The notes under the pieces: generated by a model
Databases searched by the model: none
What the model saw: the letters and a program-made list of their open reading frames with translations, nothing else
Told to the model about the DNA's origin: nothing
Assembly (NCBI RefSeq): GCF_000741215.1
Contig: NZ_JGYX01000001.1
Span: 310,001 to 374,000 of the forward strand
Direction: 5' to 3'
DNA from: Bifidobacterium pullorum subsp. gallinarum
Lineage (GTDB): Bacteria > Actinomycetota > Actinomycetes > Actinomycetales > Bifidobacteriaceae
Length of the DNA: 64,000 bases
Made by a program: the position numbers and the translations under genes
Shown here: positions 47,143-57,530 of the stretch, piece after piece
How positions within the stretch are numbered: position 1 is the stretch's first letter
Layout of the letters: every line of letters starts with the position of its first letter

Positions 47143-48202
47143 TCAGATGCGCGTGGTGGCGCGGGGAATGACCGTGGACCTGATCGACAGCGTCTCCGGG
47201 TCGGTGATGTAACCGCGGATGCGGCCGATCAGCCGTTCCATGGCTGTGGGAGCTATCCAGCTCAGACAGGAGTCCATGGTGGTCAGCGGCGGCTGCAGGT
47301 ACTGCGATTCCTCGATGTTGTCGAAGCCGATCACCTGCACCTGGTCGGGGATGGAGAATCCGTTGGCCGCCAGCGCGGTGATCACGCCCGTGGCCAGCTG
47401 GTCGTTCAACGCCACCACCCCGTCGAACGGCACGCCGGAGTCGATCACCTGCTGCATGGCGCGCACTCCCCCGCCGATGCCCCAGTCCTGACCGGTCACG
47501 CCCAGCAACCGCGGATCCAGCTCATGCCCGTGCTTCGCGCAGGCGTCCATAATCCCGTGCAGACGCATCGCGGCGTTGCCATCCACGGCGGCACGCCACC
47601 CCTCCGGGTCGTACGGGCTGCGCGCCCCCCACCACGGCCAGTCGCGTAGCCCCCTTGCGGAACAGATACTCCGCGGCGGTCGCGCCATCGGCCACGTCAT
47701 CCGTGCGCACCCAGTCGGCACGTCCCCAGGTGGTCCGCGCGCCCACGCACACCAGCGGATATTCCACGTCCAGATCATCCGGGGTCAGCTCGCTGCCTTC
47801 CGGCAGCGACATGATGATACCGTCGCTGATTGTGTTGTTGAACGAGTCGAGCACATGACGGGCGGCCGTATCCGAACCGTCATATGTGATTGCATACACC
47901 GAATAGGAGCGTTTGCGCGCCGCGTCGATCACATGGTCGGCCAATTCGGCCAAGTACGGCGGTTTCAGCGACGGCACGGCCAGGGTTACGAATCCGGTGT
48001 GCTGGAAGTTCAGGTTGCGGGCCGCCATGTTCACCTGGTAGCCCATGTCGTCGATTATCCGCTGTACCTTCTCGCGGGTCGCTTCGCTCATGCGCCCCGT
48101 CTGGTTGATCACGTTCGACGCGGTTTTCAGGGAAACGCCGGCTTCGCGCGCCACGTCACGCAACGTCACGCGCTTCCTGTCGGGCTTCGCCGCATCGCTC
48201 AT
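47143..48202 (-). pseudogene. LacI-family regulator gene with one-base frameshift
   Basis: The first 160 or so codons encode an HTH (VTLRDVAREAGVSLKTASNV) and the start of the sugar-binding domain to TRLAVVG. The frame then leaves at six C (47625-47630 on +). Removing one base restores VVGARSPYDPEGW and an intact C-terminus (FDGVVALNDQLATGVI, VQVIGFDNIEES, SCLSWI). Restored length is 352 residues, normal for LacI. It is the last gene of the galactoside locus and its probable repressor. Confidence 0.8.
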
Positions 48203-48257
48203 GCCATCCCCCTATCGGTTCAATGATGCAGTCAGTGTACCTCGGCGGGCGGGACCG

Positions 48258-50345
48258 TCAGGAGCGCACCAGCACCACGCCGTTGCGCTGCAGCACGTAG
48301 CCGCCGGGCACGTCGTCGCCGCGGAACAGCACCACCACCTCGCCGCCCACGCGCACCTCCACCGGTTCCTTGGCCCGGTTGAAATACCAGTCGAACCGGC
48401 CGCCTTCGCCGACGCGAGCCACGTGCAGGATGCGCGGGTCATGGCGGTGCGTCGGGTCGGTGCAAGCATGCGACCTGGCCAGTTCGAACCGCAGCAGATG
48501 CGCGATGTCCGCACGATCCAGATCGCAACCGACGTACCAGGCCTCGCCCTTGCCGTACGGGTGCCGTGTGACGGCGGGCACGCCGTCGATCTGCCATTCC
48601 GATGCATCCGCACCATGGTAGGAGGCGACGATCTCCGTGTCCGCGGCCACCGAGGTCACCACGGTCTGCCACAGCCGGCTGACCGCGCCGTTCGACAGCC
48701 GCACCGCATCCGGTTCGCCGTCGATCGGGCCCAGGATGTTGAACTCCTCGCCGCGCACGCCCAGCATCCGGCGCAGCAGCCCATCGCCCGCACCCGGGTA
48801 TCCGCCTAAGCCGGTGCGGAAGTTGTCGTCCACGATGCCGGTCGCATAGTCGACCACCACACGACCGCCATCTTCGGCAAACGCGGCCAGGCGAGCCGTG
48901 TCCTCATCGGACAAGACCAGTACGGTCGGCAGGATCACGGTGCCGTATCCGCTCCAGTCGGCGGACAGCGGCACCACGTCAGCGCGGGATCCCGTGTCGA
49001 GGAACGCGCGATACCAGTCGCGGATATCATGCCAATGGCTGAGCTGGCCGCTGGGGAGCGTGCGGCTGCGCGTGGCCCATTCGGCGCCGGCGGAGAACAG
49101 GATCGCGGTCGGCGCATCCACAGGACATGTCCCCTGCACGCCCGAGTCGGACAGGCGCTTCAGTATCACGCCCAGATCACATACCTCGCGGAACACCGTC
49201 GTATCCGGGCCCGCGTGCGGCACCATGGCGGAGTGGAACGCCTCCGCGCCGGAGCGCGACTGACGCCACTGGAAGAAGTTGACGGCGTCCGCGCCCATCG
49301 CCACATGGGCCAGGGCGTCGCGGACCATCTCGCCGTTGCGTTTGCGCGTGTTGACCGGCTTCCACTGTACGGCGGACGTGGAATGCTCCATCAGATACCA
49401 CGGGTTGTGGCCGGCGAACCCGCTGACCAGCGAATCAGAGCAGGCCAGCTCGTCCAAATGGGATTCTCCGGGCACGAAATAGTGGTCGTTGGACACGAAA
49501 TCGACCTCGGCGGACCAGTCGGCGTAGTCGAGCGTGCACTGGTCGGTGGAGACCATGAAGTTCGTGGTAAATGGCTTGTCGGGACAGATCTCCTCAATGG
49601 CGTCTCGCTCCGTTCGGTAGAACTCCTTGAGTGCGTCCGAACAGAAACGCGTGTAGTCCAGCTGCTTGGCGGGGTTGACCATCGAATCGGCGCCCATGTG
49701 GCGGGGCACGTCGATCTCGTCGAAGCTGCGGACCTCCTGCGACCAGAACGCGGCGCCCCACGCCTCGTTCACCGCCTCCGGCGTGCCGTAGCGCTCCTCG
49801 CACCAGCGTTGGAACGCGCGTACGGCGTCGTCGGAATAGTCCACCGCGTTGTTCCAGCCGTATTCGTTGCCCATGTGCCAGGCGGTCACGTAGGGGTTGT
49901 CCTTGTACCGTTCGGCGAGCTTGCGGCACAAGGTCAGCGCGTACTCACGGAACACCGGGCTGGTCGGCCGCCATGACTGGCGGGATCCGGCGTGGACCAC
50001 GTTGCCGTTCGCTTCCACCGGCAGTACCTCGGGATGCGCCCGGTACAGCCACAATGGGGCGGCCGCGGTGGCGGAGGCCAGGTCGACGGCGATGCCGGCC
50101 TTGCCGAGCTTGCCGATAATGCGGTCCAGCCAGTCGAAATCCCAGGTGTCCTCGGCGGGTTGGATGCGGTCCCAGCTGAAGATGGCCAGGGCCACGGTGT
50201 TGACGCCGGCCTTGGTCATCAGGCGGATGTCCTCGTCCCAGACCTCCTCGGGCCACTGGTCGGGGTTGTAGTCGCCGCCGTACGCGATGCCGCGTCCGGT
50301 TTCGGTCAGCAGGTTTGGCCAGCGGAATGGTCTGCGGATGTTCAT
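48258..50345 (-). CDS. beta-galactosidase, GH42
   Basis: Hydrolyses beta-galactosides, in bifidobacteria mostly galacto-oligosaccharides or galactan fragments entering through the adjacent ABC transporter. The 695-residue protein has the family start YGGDYNPDQWPEEVW, acid/base Glu161 in MGNEYGWNN and nucleophile Glu320 in LMEHSTSAVQWKP, followed by the trimerisation domain and a small C-terminal beta domain. No signal peptide, so intracellular. Downstream of two permeases and a binding protein, upstream of lacI, all on one strand. Confidence 0.95.
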   Translation of the reverse strand: MNIRRPFRWPNLLTETGRGIAYGGDYNPDQWPEEVWDEDIRLMTKAGVNTVALAIFSWDRIQPAEDTWDFDWLDRIIGKLGKAGIAVDLASATAAAPLWLYRAHPEVLPVEANGNVVHAGSRQSWRPTSPVFREYALTLCRKLAERYKDNPYVTAWHMGNEYGWNNAVDYSDDAVRAFQRWCEERYGTPEAVNEAWGAAFWSQEVRSFDEIDVPRHMGADSMVNPAKQLDYTRFCSDALKEFYRTERDAIEEICPDKPFTTNFMVSTDQCTLDYADWSAEVDFVSNDHYFVPGESHLDELACSDSLVSGFAGHNPWYLMEHSTSAVQWKPVNTRKRNGEMVRDALAHVAMGADAVNFFQWRQSRSGAEAFHSAMVPHAGPDTTVFREVCDLGVILKRLSDSGVQGTCPVDAPTAILFSAGAEWATRSRTLPSGQLSHWHDIRDWYRAFLDTGSRADVVPLSADWSGYGTVILPTVLVLSDEDTARLAAFAEDGGRVVVDYATGIVDDNFRTGLGGYPGAGDGLLRRMLGVRGEEFNILGPIDGEPDAVRLSNGAVSRLWQTVVTSVAADTEIVASYHGADASEWQIDGVPAVTRHPYGKGEAWYVGCDLDRADIAHLLRFELARSHACTDPTHRHDPRILHVARVGEGGRFDWYFNRAKEPVEVRVGGEVVVLFRGDDVPGGYVLQRNGVVLVRS

Positions 50346-50472
50346 CGTCGTGGTGCTCCTTGCGATGGGTATGGGATGGGCGCGGGTGGTGTGGCCCGCG
50401 CCCGTATGGTGTTGCGTTGCGCCGCCGCCCTTTCGGCCTGCGATGGCCCGGCCTACGGGACAGCGGCTGTTG

Positions 50473-51471
50473 TTACTCCTTGACGGCGCCGGCGGCGAGG
50501 CCGGACTGCCAGTACTTCTGCAGCAGGAGGAACGCGATGACCAGGGGGATGATCGTGATCAGCGAGCCGGTGATCACGAGGTTCTGGATCGCGGTGCCGC
50601 CCGCGGTGTTGGCCTGGTCCTTCCACTGGTTCAGACCGATCGTCAGCGGGTACCAGTCCGCGTCCTTGAGCATGATCAACGGCAGGAAGTAGTTGTTCCA
50701 CGTCGCCACGATCGTGAACAGGCTCGTGGTCACGATGCCCGGCGCCAGCAGGGGCAGGCTGACCTGGAAGAACGTGCGGAACTCGCCCGCACCGTCCACG
50801 CGCGCGGCCTCCAGCAGCTCGGTCGGGACGGCCTGCTCGCTGAAGATCCACATCAGGTACAGGCCGAACGGGCTGATCAGGCTCGGGATGATCATCGACC
50901 AGGGCGTGTTCGTCAGGCCCAGCTGGGCGAACAGGAGGAACTGCGGGACCGCCAGCGCGGTGCCCGGCACGCTGATCGAGCCGATGATGACGGCGAACAC
51001 GGCCTTGCGGCCCGGGAAGCGGAACTTGGCCAGCGCGTAGCCGCCCATGATCGCCAGCAGGGTCGCGCCGCCCGCGCCCACGACCACGTACAGGATCGTG
51101 TTCAGGAACCAGCGGCCGAAGATCCCGTCCTGGTAGGTGAACACCGTCACGATGTTGTCCCACAGGTTGAACTCGCCGCCGAACCACAGGCCGAACGTGC
51201 TGGTGAAGTCCGCCTGGGACTTGGTCGCGTTGATCAGCAGGTACACGAACGGGAACAGGCAGTAGATCGCGAAGATCGAGCACAGGATCGTCATCAGCGT
51301 GCTGCGCCGCGGGTTGGCCACGTTCGCGAACCCGGACTTCGCGGCCCGCCTGCGCTCCGCGGCCTCGTCGCGCGCGACCCGCCTCTGCCGTTCCCTCTCC
51401 GCCTTCCTGGCGGCCTTCTCCTGGGCCTTGAGCTCCTGCATGGCCAGACGATGATTGGTTGCGCTCGTCAT
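50473..51471 (-). CDS. carbohydrate ABC transporter permease (MalG type)
   Basis: 332 residues, six helices, with an extra basic N-terminal tail of about 50 residues. The EAA loop EAARVDGAGEFRTFFQVSLP contacts the ATPase. Overlaps the first permease by 4 bp. No ATPase gene is in the locus, so a shared MsmK-type ATPase is expected (known for bifidobacteria). Confidence 0.92.
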   Translation of the reverse strand: MTSATNHRLAMQELKAQEKAARKAERERQRRVARDEAAERRRAAKSGFANVANPRRSTLMTILCSIFAIYCLFPFVYLLINATKSQADFTSTFGLWFGGEFNLWDNIVTVFTYQDGIFGRWFLNTILYVVVGAGGATLLAIMGGYALAKFRFPGRKAVFAVIIGSISVPGTALAVPQFLLFAQLGLTNTPWSMIIPSLISPFGLYLMWIFSEQAVPTELLEAARVDGAGEFRTFFQVSLPLLAPGIVTTSLFTIVATWNNYFLPLIMLKDADWYPLTIGLNQWKDQANTAGGTAIQNLVITGSLITIIPLVIAFLLLQKYWQSGLAAGAVKE

Positions 51472-52409
51472 TTCATCTGCTCCTTCATGCTGTTGAGCTG
51501 CACCGCGTACGCGATCGCCATCGTGATCACGGCCATCACGATCGCCATGGCCGCCGCGTAATTGCTCTGGTTACCGCTGAAGCTCAGGTTGTACGCGTAC
51601 ATGTTCGGCGTGTAGTACGTCGTGATCGCGTTGCCCGGCACCATGTTCTGCAGGATGTTCGGCTCGTTGAACAGCTGGAACGAGCCGATGATCGAGAAGA
51701 TCACCGTGATCGCCAACGAACCCTTCAATTCCGGGATCTTGATGCTCTTGACGATCTGCCACTCCGACGCCCCATCGATCGACGCCGCCTCATACAGGCT
51801 GTGCGGGATCGTGGACAGCGAGCTGTAGAAGATCAGCATGTTGTAGCCCACGAACTCCCACGTCACGATGTTCCCGATGCTCGCGAGCAGCACATCCGGG
51901 CTCAGCACGTCGATATTCGTGCCCAACAGGTCGTTCAGGGAGCCCACCAGGCCGTACTTCGACCCGTACATGAACCCCCAGATCATCGTCGAGACCACCG
52001 CGGGCACACCATACGGCAAAAACGTCGAGATACGGAAGAACTTCGCCCCGTGCAGCTTCATCGAATCGATGCACAGGGCCATCACCGCCGACAGGAACAG
52101 CATGATCGGCACCTGCACCACCGTGAACAACGCCACCCGGCCGCACGACGCCCAGAACTGATCATCCCCGAACAGACGGATGTAATTGTCGATCCCGACG
52201 AACACCGTGCCGCCCACCATACGCTTCTCGAAGAACGAGATATAGATCGCATAGAAGATCGGGATGATGAACACCAACACGAACACCACCGCGAACGGCC
52301 ACATGAACTTCCAACCACGCCAATCAGGCTTATGCTTATTCACCCGCACCGCCGAACCTGACGCAACGGCTTGGGTACCAAGGTTCCCTGCCATACCGAA
52401 TCCTTCCAC
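51468..52409 (-). CDS. carbohydrate ABC transporter permease (MalF type)
   Basis: 313 residues, six helices, EAA loop EAASIDGASEWQIVKSIKIP. First permease of the pair. A long hairpin and LacI-like palindrome separate it from the binding-protein gene. Confidence 0.92.
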   Translation of the reverse strand: MEGFGMAGNLGTQAVASGSAVRVNKHKPDWRGWKFMWPFAVVFVLVFIIPIFYAIYISFFEKRMVGGTVFVGIDNYIRLFGDDQFWASCGRVALFTVVQVPIMLFLSAVMALCIDSMKLHGAKFFRISTFLPYGVPAVVSTMIWGFMYGSKYGLVGSLNDLLGTNIDVLSPDVLLASIGNIVTWEFVGYNMLIFYSSLSTIPHSLYEAASIDGASEWQIVKSIKIPELKGSLAITVIFSIIGSFQLFNEPNILQNMVPGNAITTYYTPNMYAYNLSFSGNQSNYAAAMAIVMAVITMAIAYAVQLNSMKEQMK

Positions 52410-52442
52410 TTCATTGTGTACTGATCATTCAGATGAGTCATA

Positions 52443-52526
52443 CGGGACCGCGGACAACGGCGTCCCACACGGCCATGGGTATATCGTATACCCACTCTCC
52501 GGCGCGGAAACGAGTCCGCGGTCCCG
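52443..52526. promoter_or_regulatory. long hairpin with internal operator-like palindrome
   Basis: CGGGACCGCGGAC (52443-52455) and GTCCGCGGTCCCG (52514-52526) form a perfect 13-bp inverted repeat. In its loop lies GGGTATATCGTATACCC (52477-52493), a palindrome with a central TCG. The place, after the binding-protein gene and before the permeases, suits an mRNA stability or attenuation element that keeps binding protein more abundant. Confidence 0.65.
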
Positions 52527-52540
52527 ATGACTCACATGCG

Positions 52541-53866
52541 TTACTTCAACGTAACCGTGTAACCCTGCTGCTCGCCGTACTCGGCCAGGGCCTCGCCGTA
52601 ATCCTGGAGCGCGTCCTCCAGCCTGACCTTACCCATGTACGCCGGGCCGGTGTAGTCCGGGTAGATCGTGGTCGCGTACTGGGTGTACGGCAGGTACTGG
52701 AACTGGGTGATGTCCTGGTTCGCGGCCTCGACCAGCACCTGGTTGATCTTCTGATCGCCGAAGTATTCGTCGTCCGCGTTGATGAACTCATCACTGTTCA
52801 GGATCGACTTCAGGGACGGGAACTGGCCGCCCTCGTCGGTGAGCACCTGCGCGCCCTCGCCGTGCGTGGCGAACTCCACGAAGGCCCACGCCAGGGTGGT
52901 GTCCTTGGCCTGCGCGGTGATCGTGAACGAGGAGCCGCCGTCCTCGGAACCGTTCTCGCCGCCGTCGGTCCACTTCGGCAGCGGGGCGACGCGCCAATTG
53001 CCGGACTGCTCCGGGGCGCTGGACTTCAGGTTGGTGGCCATCCAGGCGCCGATGGTCAGCGAGGCGAGCGTGCCGTCGTTCAGGCTGCGGTTCCAGTCAT
53101 CCGACCACGCATTGATGCGGACGTTGATCAGGTCCTCATCGATCAGCTTCTGCGTAAAGTCGATATAGCGCTGCATGCCCTCGCTCTTGGTCATGTCGAT
53201 GGTCAGATTCTCGCCGTCGACCGTCCACATGTGGCCGCCGGCCTGCCAGGCCTGTGCGGTGAACGGCTGGAAGCCCGCGTTGTTGGTGATGTAGTAGTCC
53301 TCGCCCAGCTCACGGATCTTCTTGGCCGCCTCGTAATACTCGTCCCACGTGGTCGGGGCTTCGGTCACGCCGGCCTTGTCGAACACGGCCTTGTTGTAGT
53401 ACAGCACCTCGGGCGCGGAATCCAGCGGCATGCCGTATGCTTTGCCGTTGACCTGCAGCTTGCCCCACGGACCGGCCACGAAGTCGTCGGCGTAGTCCTG
53501 GGCACCGAACTGGTCAAGCTCGATGATGCCCTCCTGGACCGCGAACTGGCTGACCATGGCATCCTCCAGCATGCATACGTCCGGAGCGCCCTTGCCGGCG
53601 GCGATCGCGTTGGTCAGCTTCATCGCGGCATCCGACGCATTGCTCTGGGCGGCATACTCCACGGTCACGCCCGGATTGGCCTCTTCGAACGCCTCGGCCA
53701 GTTCCTTCATGCCGTTGCCCCAGCCCCAGACGGACAGTTCGCCGCTGAGTTCTCCATCGGCCGACTGCGCGGGCTTGTCGTCACCGCCGCACGCTGCCAT
53801 CGCCAGCACCGTCATCGCGGCGGTTCCGGCGGCGAGCACCTTCAGCCCGAAAGATGACTTCCTCAT
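52541..53866 (-). CDS. sugar-binding lipoprotein of an ABC transporter
   Basis: About 441 residues. A signal peptide ends at LAMAAC, with lipidated Cys at about residue 26, then the fold of family 1 solute-binding proteins (LSVWGWGNGMKELAEAFE, GKAYGMPLDSAPEVLYYN). Binds an oligosaccharide for the two permeases. ATG 53866 has GAAGGAG; the longer open frame upstream crosses the promoter region. Confidence 0.93.
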   Translation of the reverse strand: MRKSSFGLKVLAAGTAAMTVLAMAACGGDDKPAQSADGELSGELSVWGWGNGMKELAEAFEEANPGVTVEYAAQSNASDAAMKLTNAIAAGKGAPDVCMLEDAMVSQFAVQEGIIELDQFGAQDYADDFVAGPWGKLQVNGKAYGMPLDSAPEVLYYNKAVFDKAGVTEAPTTWDEYYEAAKKIRELGEDYYITNNAGFQPFTAQAWQAGGHMWTVDGENLTIDMTKSEGMQRYIDFTQKLIDEDLINVRINAWSDDWNRSLNDGTLASLTIGAWMATNLKSSAPEQSGNWRVAPLPKWTDGGENGSEDGGSSFTITAQAKDTTLAWAFVEFATHGEGAQVLTDEGGQFPSLKSILNSDEFINADDEYFGDQKINQVLVEAANQDITQFQYLPYTQYATTIYPDYTGPAYMGKVRLEDALQDYGEALAEYGEQQGYTVTLK

Positions 53867-53925
53867 CGATGTTCTCCTTCCTGCGTCGCTATTCAACTCT
53901 AAACAGCAACCTTTGGTTTTCAATT

Positions 53926-53976
53926 GGTACAGCTGTGTACCTATTGCCATAGTACACCGGTATACCACGATGTCAA
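53926..53976 (-). promoter_or_regulatory. promoter and operator-like palindromes of the galactoside locus
   Basis: TTGACA at 53971-53976, 16-nt spacer, TACTAT at 53949-53954. GGTATACC (53959-53966) lies inside the spacer and GGTACAGCTGTGTACC (53926-53941) lies just downstream. Both share the GTA(T/C)ACC half-site with the palindrome at 52477, so one regulator, probably the LacI at 47143, may bind all three. Confidence 0.65.
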
Positions 53977-54034
53977 ATCAAAGGGGCGCCCCCACCCTCC
54001 GTCGCACCCAACCCATCGCCTCCGCGCCCTCAGA

Positions 54035-54240
54035 TCAACGGTCGAACAGGCGCCCCTGTAGAAAACCTGGTGGAAAACCACCCGCCTACGCACGCTAATC
54101 AACAGTTGAACAAGTGGCCCTGTAGAAAAACTGGCGGAGAGCCACCCACCCGCGCACACAAGTCAACAGTTGAATAGATGGCCCTGTAGAAAACCTGGCG
54201 GAAAACGTGGCTTTTGCGCCAAGAAATCAACAGTTGAACG
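54035..54240. repeat. 64-bp tandem repeat, about 3.2 copies
   Basis: TCAAC(A/G)GT(T/C)GAA starts at 54035, 54099, 54163 and 54227, a period of exactly 64. The next 30 bp (containing CCCTGTAGAAAA and CTGG(C/T)GGA) are also conserved; the last 20 bp vary. No gene fits the repeat: 64 is not a multiple of three. Confidence 0.8.
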
Positions 54241-54537
54241 GGTGCCGCGGCAGGAGCCCCTTCAGGAAGGGACCCGCAAAGGCCACACATATCATCCATC
54301 GACCGGTATCCGGCCGGCCAGACCAACGGCGAACCGGACACGGGCACCCGGGCGAGACACAATCACCCGCGGGCGAGACACGGCCCCGGAGCAAGACACG
54401 GCCAACAACGGCTGGAACACGGCCACCCGGCCAAAGCACAACCGACGGCGGCCGGGACACGGCTGTTTGTGTTCAATGTTTTTTCAGTGGTGGGGGGTGG
54501 TGACGTTTTGTTGGACTCCGGTGTCCTTGTCCTTCGA

Positions 54538-56154
54538 TTATGCCATGAGTCCGAGCTCACGTCTTCGTTTGGCGATGCTGGTGCCGAACGTGAGTTTGAT
54601 ACGCTCGTCCCGGTACCAGGTCATGTACCCGTCCAGCCGTTCGATGAACTCGTTTCTGCTCACGCCGGCGAAGTCCCGCCCATGGAAGAACTCTTGCTTG
54701 AGCCGGCCGAAGAAACCCTCCGCGGCCGCGTTGTCCGGGCCGCGGCCTTTCGCGCCCGTCGACCGGGTGAGCTTGTTCTCTTTGCAGATGCGGATCCATT
54801 CGGGCCACCGGTAGTGGCAGCCGCGGTCCGAGTGGATGACGGGACGCTCCCCGTCCCCGAGCGTGGCGCACGCGTCCATCAGCATCCGGTTGGCCAGCTC
54901 CGAGTTCGGACTGGTGCCGATCGTCCAGGCCACCGGCATCCCGTCGAACGCGGTCGATCACCGGACTGAGGCAGGCCTTGCCCGCGGGGATGGAGAACTC
55001 CGTCAGGTCCGTGACCCACAATCGGTTCGGTCCCTCAGCATGGAAGTCCCGGTTGACGAGGTTGTCCGGCGCCTTGGCCGACTCGCCCTTATACGAGCTG
55101 TAGCGCCTGGAGCTCCTGGACAGCGGTTTCAACCCGTTCGCCGTCATCAGCCGCATGACGCGCTTCGCCGACACGACAATACCCATGCTTCTCAGCCCGA
55201 GCCACACCCGTCGGTACCCATAGCGGCACAGGCTGTTCTCGAACACGTCGCGCACCAGGGGGAGCAGCCCCTCGTCCCTGTCCGGCCTGTTCATCGCGTC
55301 CGACTGGCGGTAGTACGTGCTGCGCGCCAGGCCGACCCGGGCGAGCAGCCGACCCACGGGACGCCGTGCCCGGCACCGACGGTTCTGACGAGGATCGCCT
55401 TCTCCCTATTAGTCAGGTTGTCCGGGTCTGCGCCCCGCTCTTATGCCCGCCAGCTCCACCGCCCCCTTGAGGATCGCCAGCTCGATCTCGACCTCCCGTT
55501 TCTCCCGGCGCAACCGCTCCAACTCCGCGCGCGCCCGATCACATTCCGCGGCCAATTCCTCCAGACCCGACGCGTCGCAATCATGCGTCGAAACCATATC
55601 GCACTCACCTCCGGGCGCATCCTCGCGCCCTTTCACCTCGCCTGGCCTCACTGGAACGTCCTCCGGCACCGGCTCGGACAACAGCTGACGCTACCCGGTT
55701 TCTCACGACCGACGCCTCCACGCCCACCTCGGCCGCGATCTCACGTGATGTCACGCCACCGGCGACCAAGCGCGCCGCCGCCATGCGCTTGACCTTGTCC
55801 GCCACCGGGCCGCGTCCGGTCACGCGCTCCCCGGGCGCCAGCCCGACCGGTCCACGCCGCCAGCACCTCATGGCTGGGATACCCCAGCTGGCGCATCGTC
55901 CGACTCAACCGTCTGCCATGCGTCAGGTAATGCTCCACCGCGGCGTGTCTCTGCTCGTCCGTGTACCTCGAATAACGCTCGCCTCGTCCCGAGGGGATTC
56001 CCGTGCGCCGTTCCTCCAGCCAATCCCGGTACCATATGCGCAACGCCCCGCGACTGGGATACCCCAGCTCCCGGATCACATCCGCCGCGCTGTGCCCGTA
56101 CCGCTCGTACAACCCCACGGCACGTTCACGCTGCTCTCGCGAATACCTCGCCAT
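54538..56154 (-). pseudogene. frameshifted IS3 OrfAB transposase
   Basis: Homologous to the intact 528-residue transposase at 59378. OrfA (ERAVGLYERYGHSAADVIRE) shifts near AAWTG. OrfB shifts near RLLARVG and again at VIDR (54940 region), before PVAWTIGTSPNSELAN, VIHSDRGCHYRW and AAAEGFFGRLKQE. At least three indels, so inactive. Confidence 0.85.
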
Positions 56155-56170
56155 AATGACGGCTCCTCCC

Positions 56171-57530
56171 GATAACGTCCGGTTTGTTGCGCACTTTGGT
56201 TGAGCTTTGAAAGGAGACATGGTCCGTCGCCGGGGTACGATTTCAGTCGCCAAACAATCAATCGCAGTTGGAAAGAGGCGACGGAACCATGCCGAATCAG
56301 ATTCTACAGGTCGACGAGAACATGCTGGAGACCAGACTCGACCGATTGGTCAGCGAGAAGGTCGAACAGCTCCTGAACGCGATGCTTGACGCGGAGGCCG
56401 ACGAGATCACGGGCGCGGCCCGCTATGAGCGCAGCGGGGATCGGAGGGCCTACAGGGCGGGCCATTACGAGCGGAACCTGACGGTGAAGGCCGGGACCAT
56501 GACCCTGAGGGTCCCCAAGCTCAAGGGGGCGTTGTTCGAGTCGGCGGTGATCGACCGTTACCGGCGTCGGGAGGAGAGCGTCGAGGAGGCTTTGATCGAC
56601 ATGTATCTGGCGGGAGTGAGCACGCGGCAGGTGGACGACATCAGCCGGCTTTTGTGGGGAGAGCGGATGCCCTCGCAGACCCTGAGCGACAAGCTCAAGA
56701 AGGTGTACGAGGACATCGACCGGTGGCGCAACAGGCCCCTGACGGAGCGTTCGTACCCGTATCTGTTCGTGGACGGCGTGTGGCATAAGCGCACCTGGGG
56801 CGGGAGCGTGGAGAACGTGAGCGTGCTCGTCGCGGTCGGCGTGGACGATACCGGCCACCGGGAGGTCGTCGGCGTCGCGGAGGGCATGAAGGAGGACAAG
56901 GGCAGCTGGGAGCAGTTCATCAGGTCGCTGATCGAACGCGGCCTGAAGGGCGTGCGCCTGGTGGTCGGCGACCGGTGCGCGGGATTGGTGTCCACCGTGA
57001 ACGCGATGCTGCCGGATGCGCGCTACCAGCGGTGCATGGTCCACTTCATGCGCAACGTGCTCAGCAGGGTCAGCCACAAGCACACGGCGTGGGCGGCGTC
57101 CGCGCTCAAGGCCGTGTTCGCCATGGAAACACGGCAGGCCGCCCTGGGGAAGGCCGGACAGGTCGCCGCCGAAATGGAATCCCGCGGCCTGAGGGCCGCC
57201 GCCTCCTGTCTCAGGGAGGGCGTCGGCGAGGCCACGACCTATCTGCTCGACGAATTCCCGGTCGAGCATCGGCGGCGGATCCGCACGAACAACATGATCG
57301 AACGACTGAACCGCGAGATCCGCAGGAGGACGCGTGTGGTCGGCAGCTTCCCGGACGGCAGGAGCGCGCTCATGCTCATATGCGCCAGGATCCGCTACGT
57401 CACCGCCAACCAATGGTCCACGCGACGCTACCTGGACATGTCCCGGCTCGACGGCATCATGCAATCAACCGACTGAAACCGACCCCCGACGACCGGCCCA
57501 CGGCTTTTGCGCAAGACATCGGGCACAACC
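56171..57530 (+). mobile_element. IS256-family element with 8-bp target duplication
   Basis: CTCCTCCC is present at 56163-56170 and 57531-57538. The ends share CCGxTxTxTTGCGCA in inverted orientation. Length 1360 bp. Confidence 0.88.
56289..57476 (+). CDS. IS256-family (mutator-type) transposase
   Basis: 395 residues, full length. DDE core: LFVDGVWHKRTWGG, LVVGDRCAGLVS and the downstream NNMIERLNREIRRRTRVVGSF, with the CxxH signature CMVHFMRNVLS. ATG 56289 is favoured over an upstream in-frame ATG because it begins MPNQILQVDEN as the family does. Looks active. Confidence 0.92.
   Translation: MPNQILQVDENMLETRLDRLVSEKVEQLLNAMLDAEADEITGAARYERSGDRRAYRAGHYERNLTVKAGTMTLRVPKLKGALFESAVIDRYRRREESVEEALIDMYLAGVSTRQVDDISRLLWGERMPSQTLSDKLKKVYEDIDRWRNRPLTERSYPYLFVDGVWHKRTWGGSVENVSVLVAVGVDDTGHREVVGVAEGMKEDKGSWEQFIRSLIERGLKGVRLVVGDRCAGLVSTVNAMLPDARYQRCMVHFMRNVLSRVSHKHTAWAASALKAVFAMETRQAALGKAGQVAAEMESRGLRAAASCLREGVGEATTYLLDEFPVEHRRRIRTNNMIERLNREIRRRTRVVGSFPDGRSALMLICARIRYVTANQWSTRRYLDMSRLDGIMQSTD

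Noticed and set aside
54035..54240. CRISPR array
   Set aside because: The conserved part is about 44 bp with a 20-bp variable part, only three full units, and no cas gene is in the window.
54099..54362. Minus-strand small protein over the 64-bp repeats
   Set aside because: The repeat period is not a multiple of three, so the peptide repeats are in different frames; no ribosome site fits.
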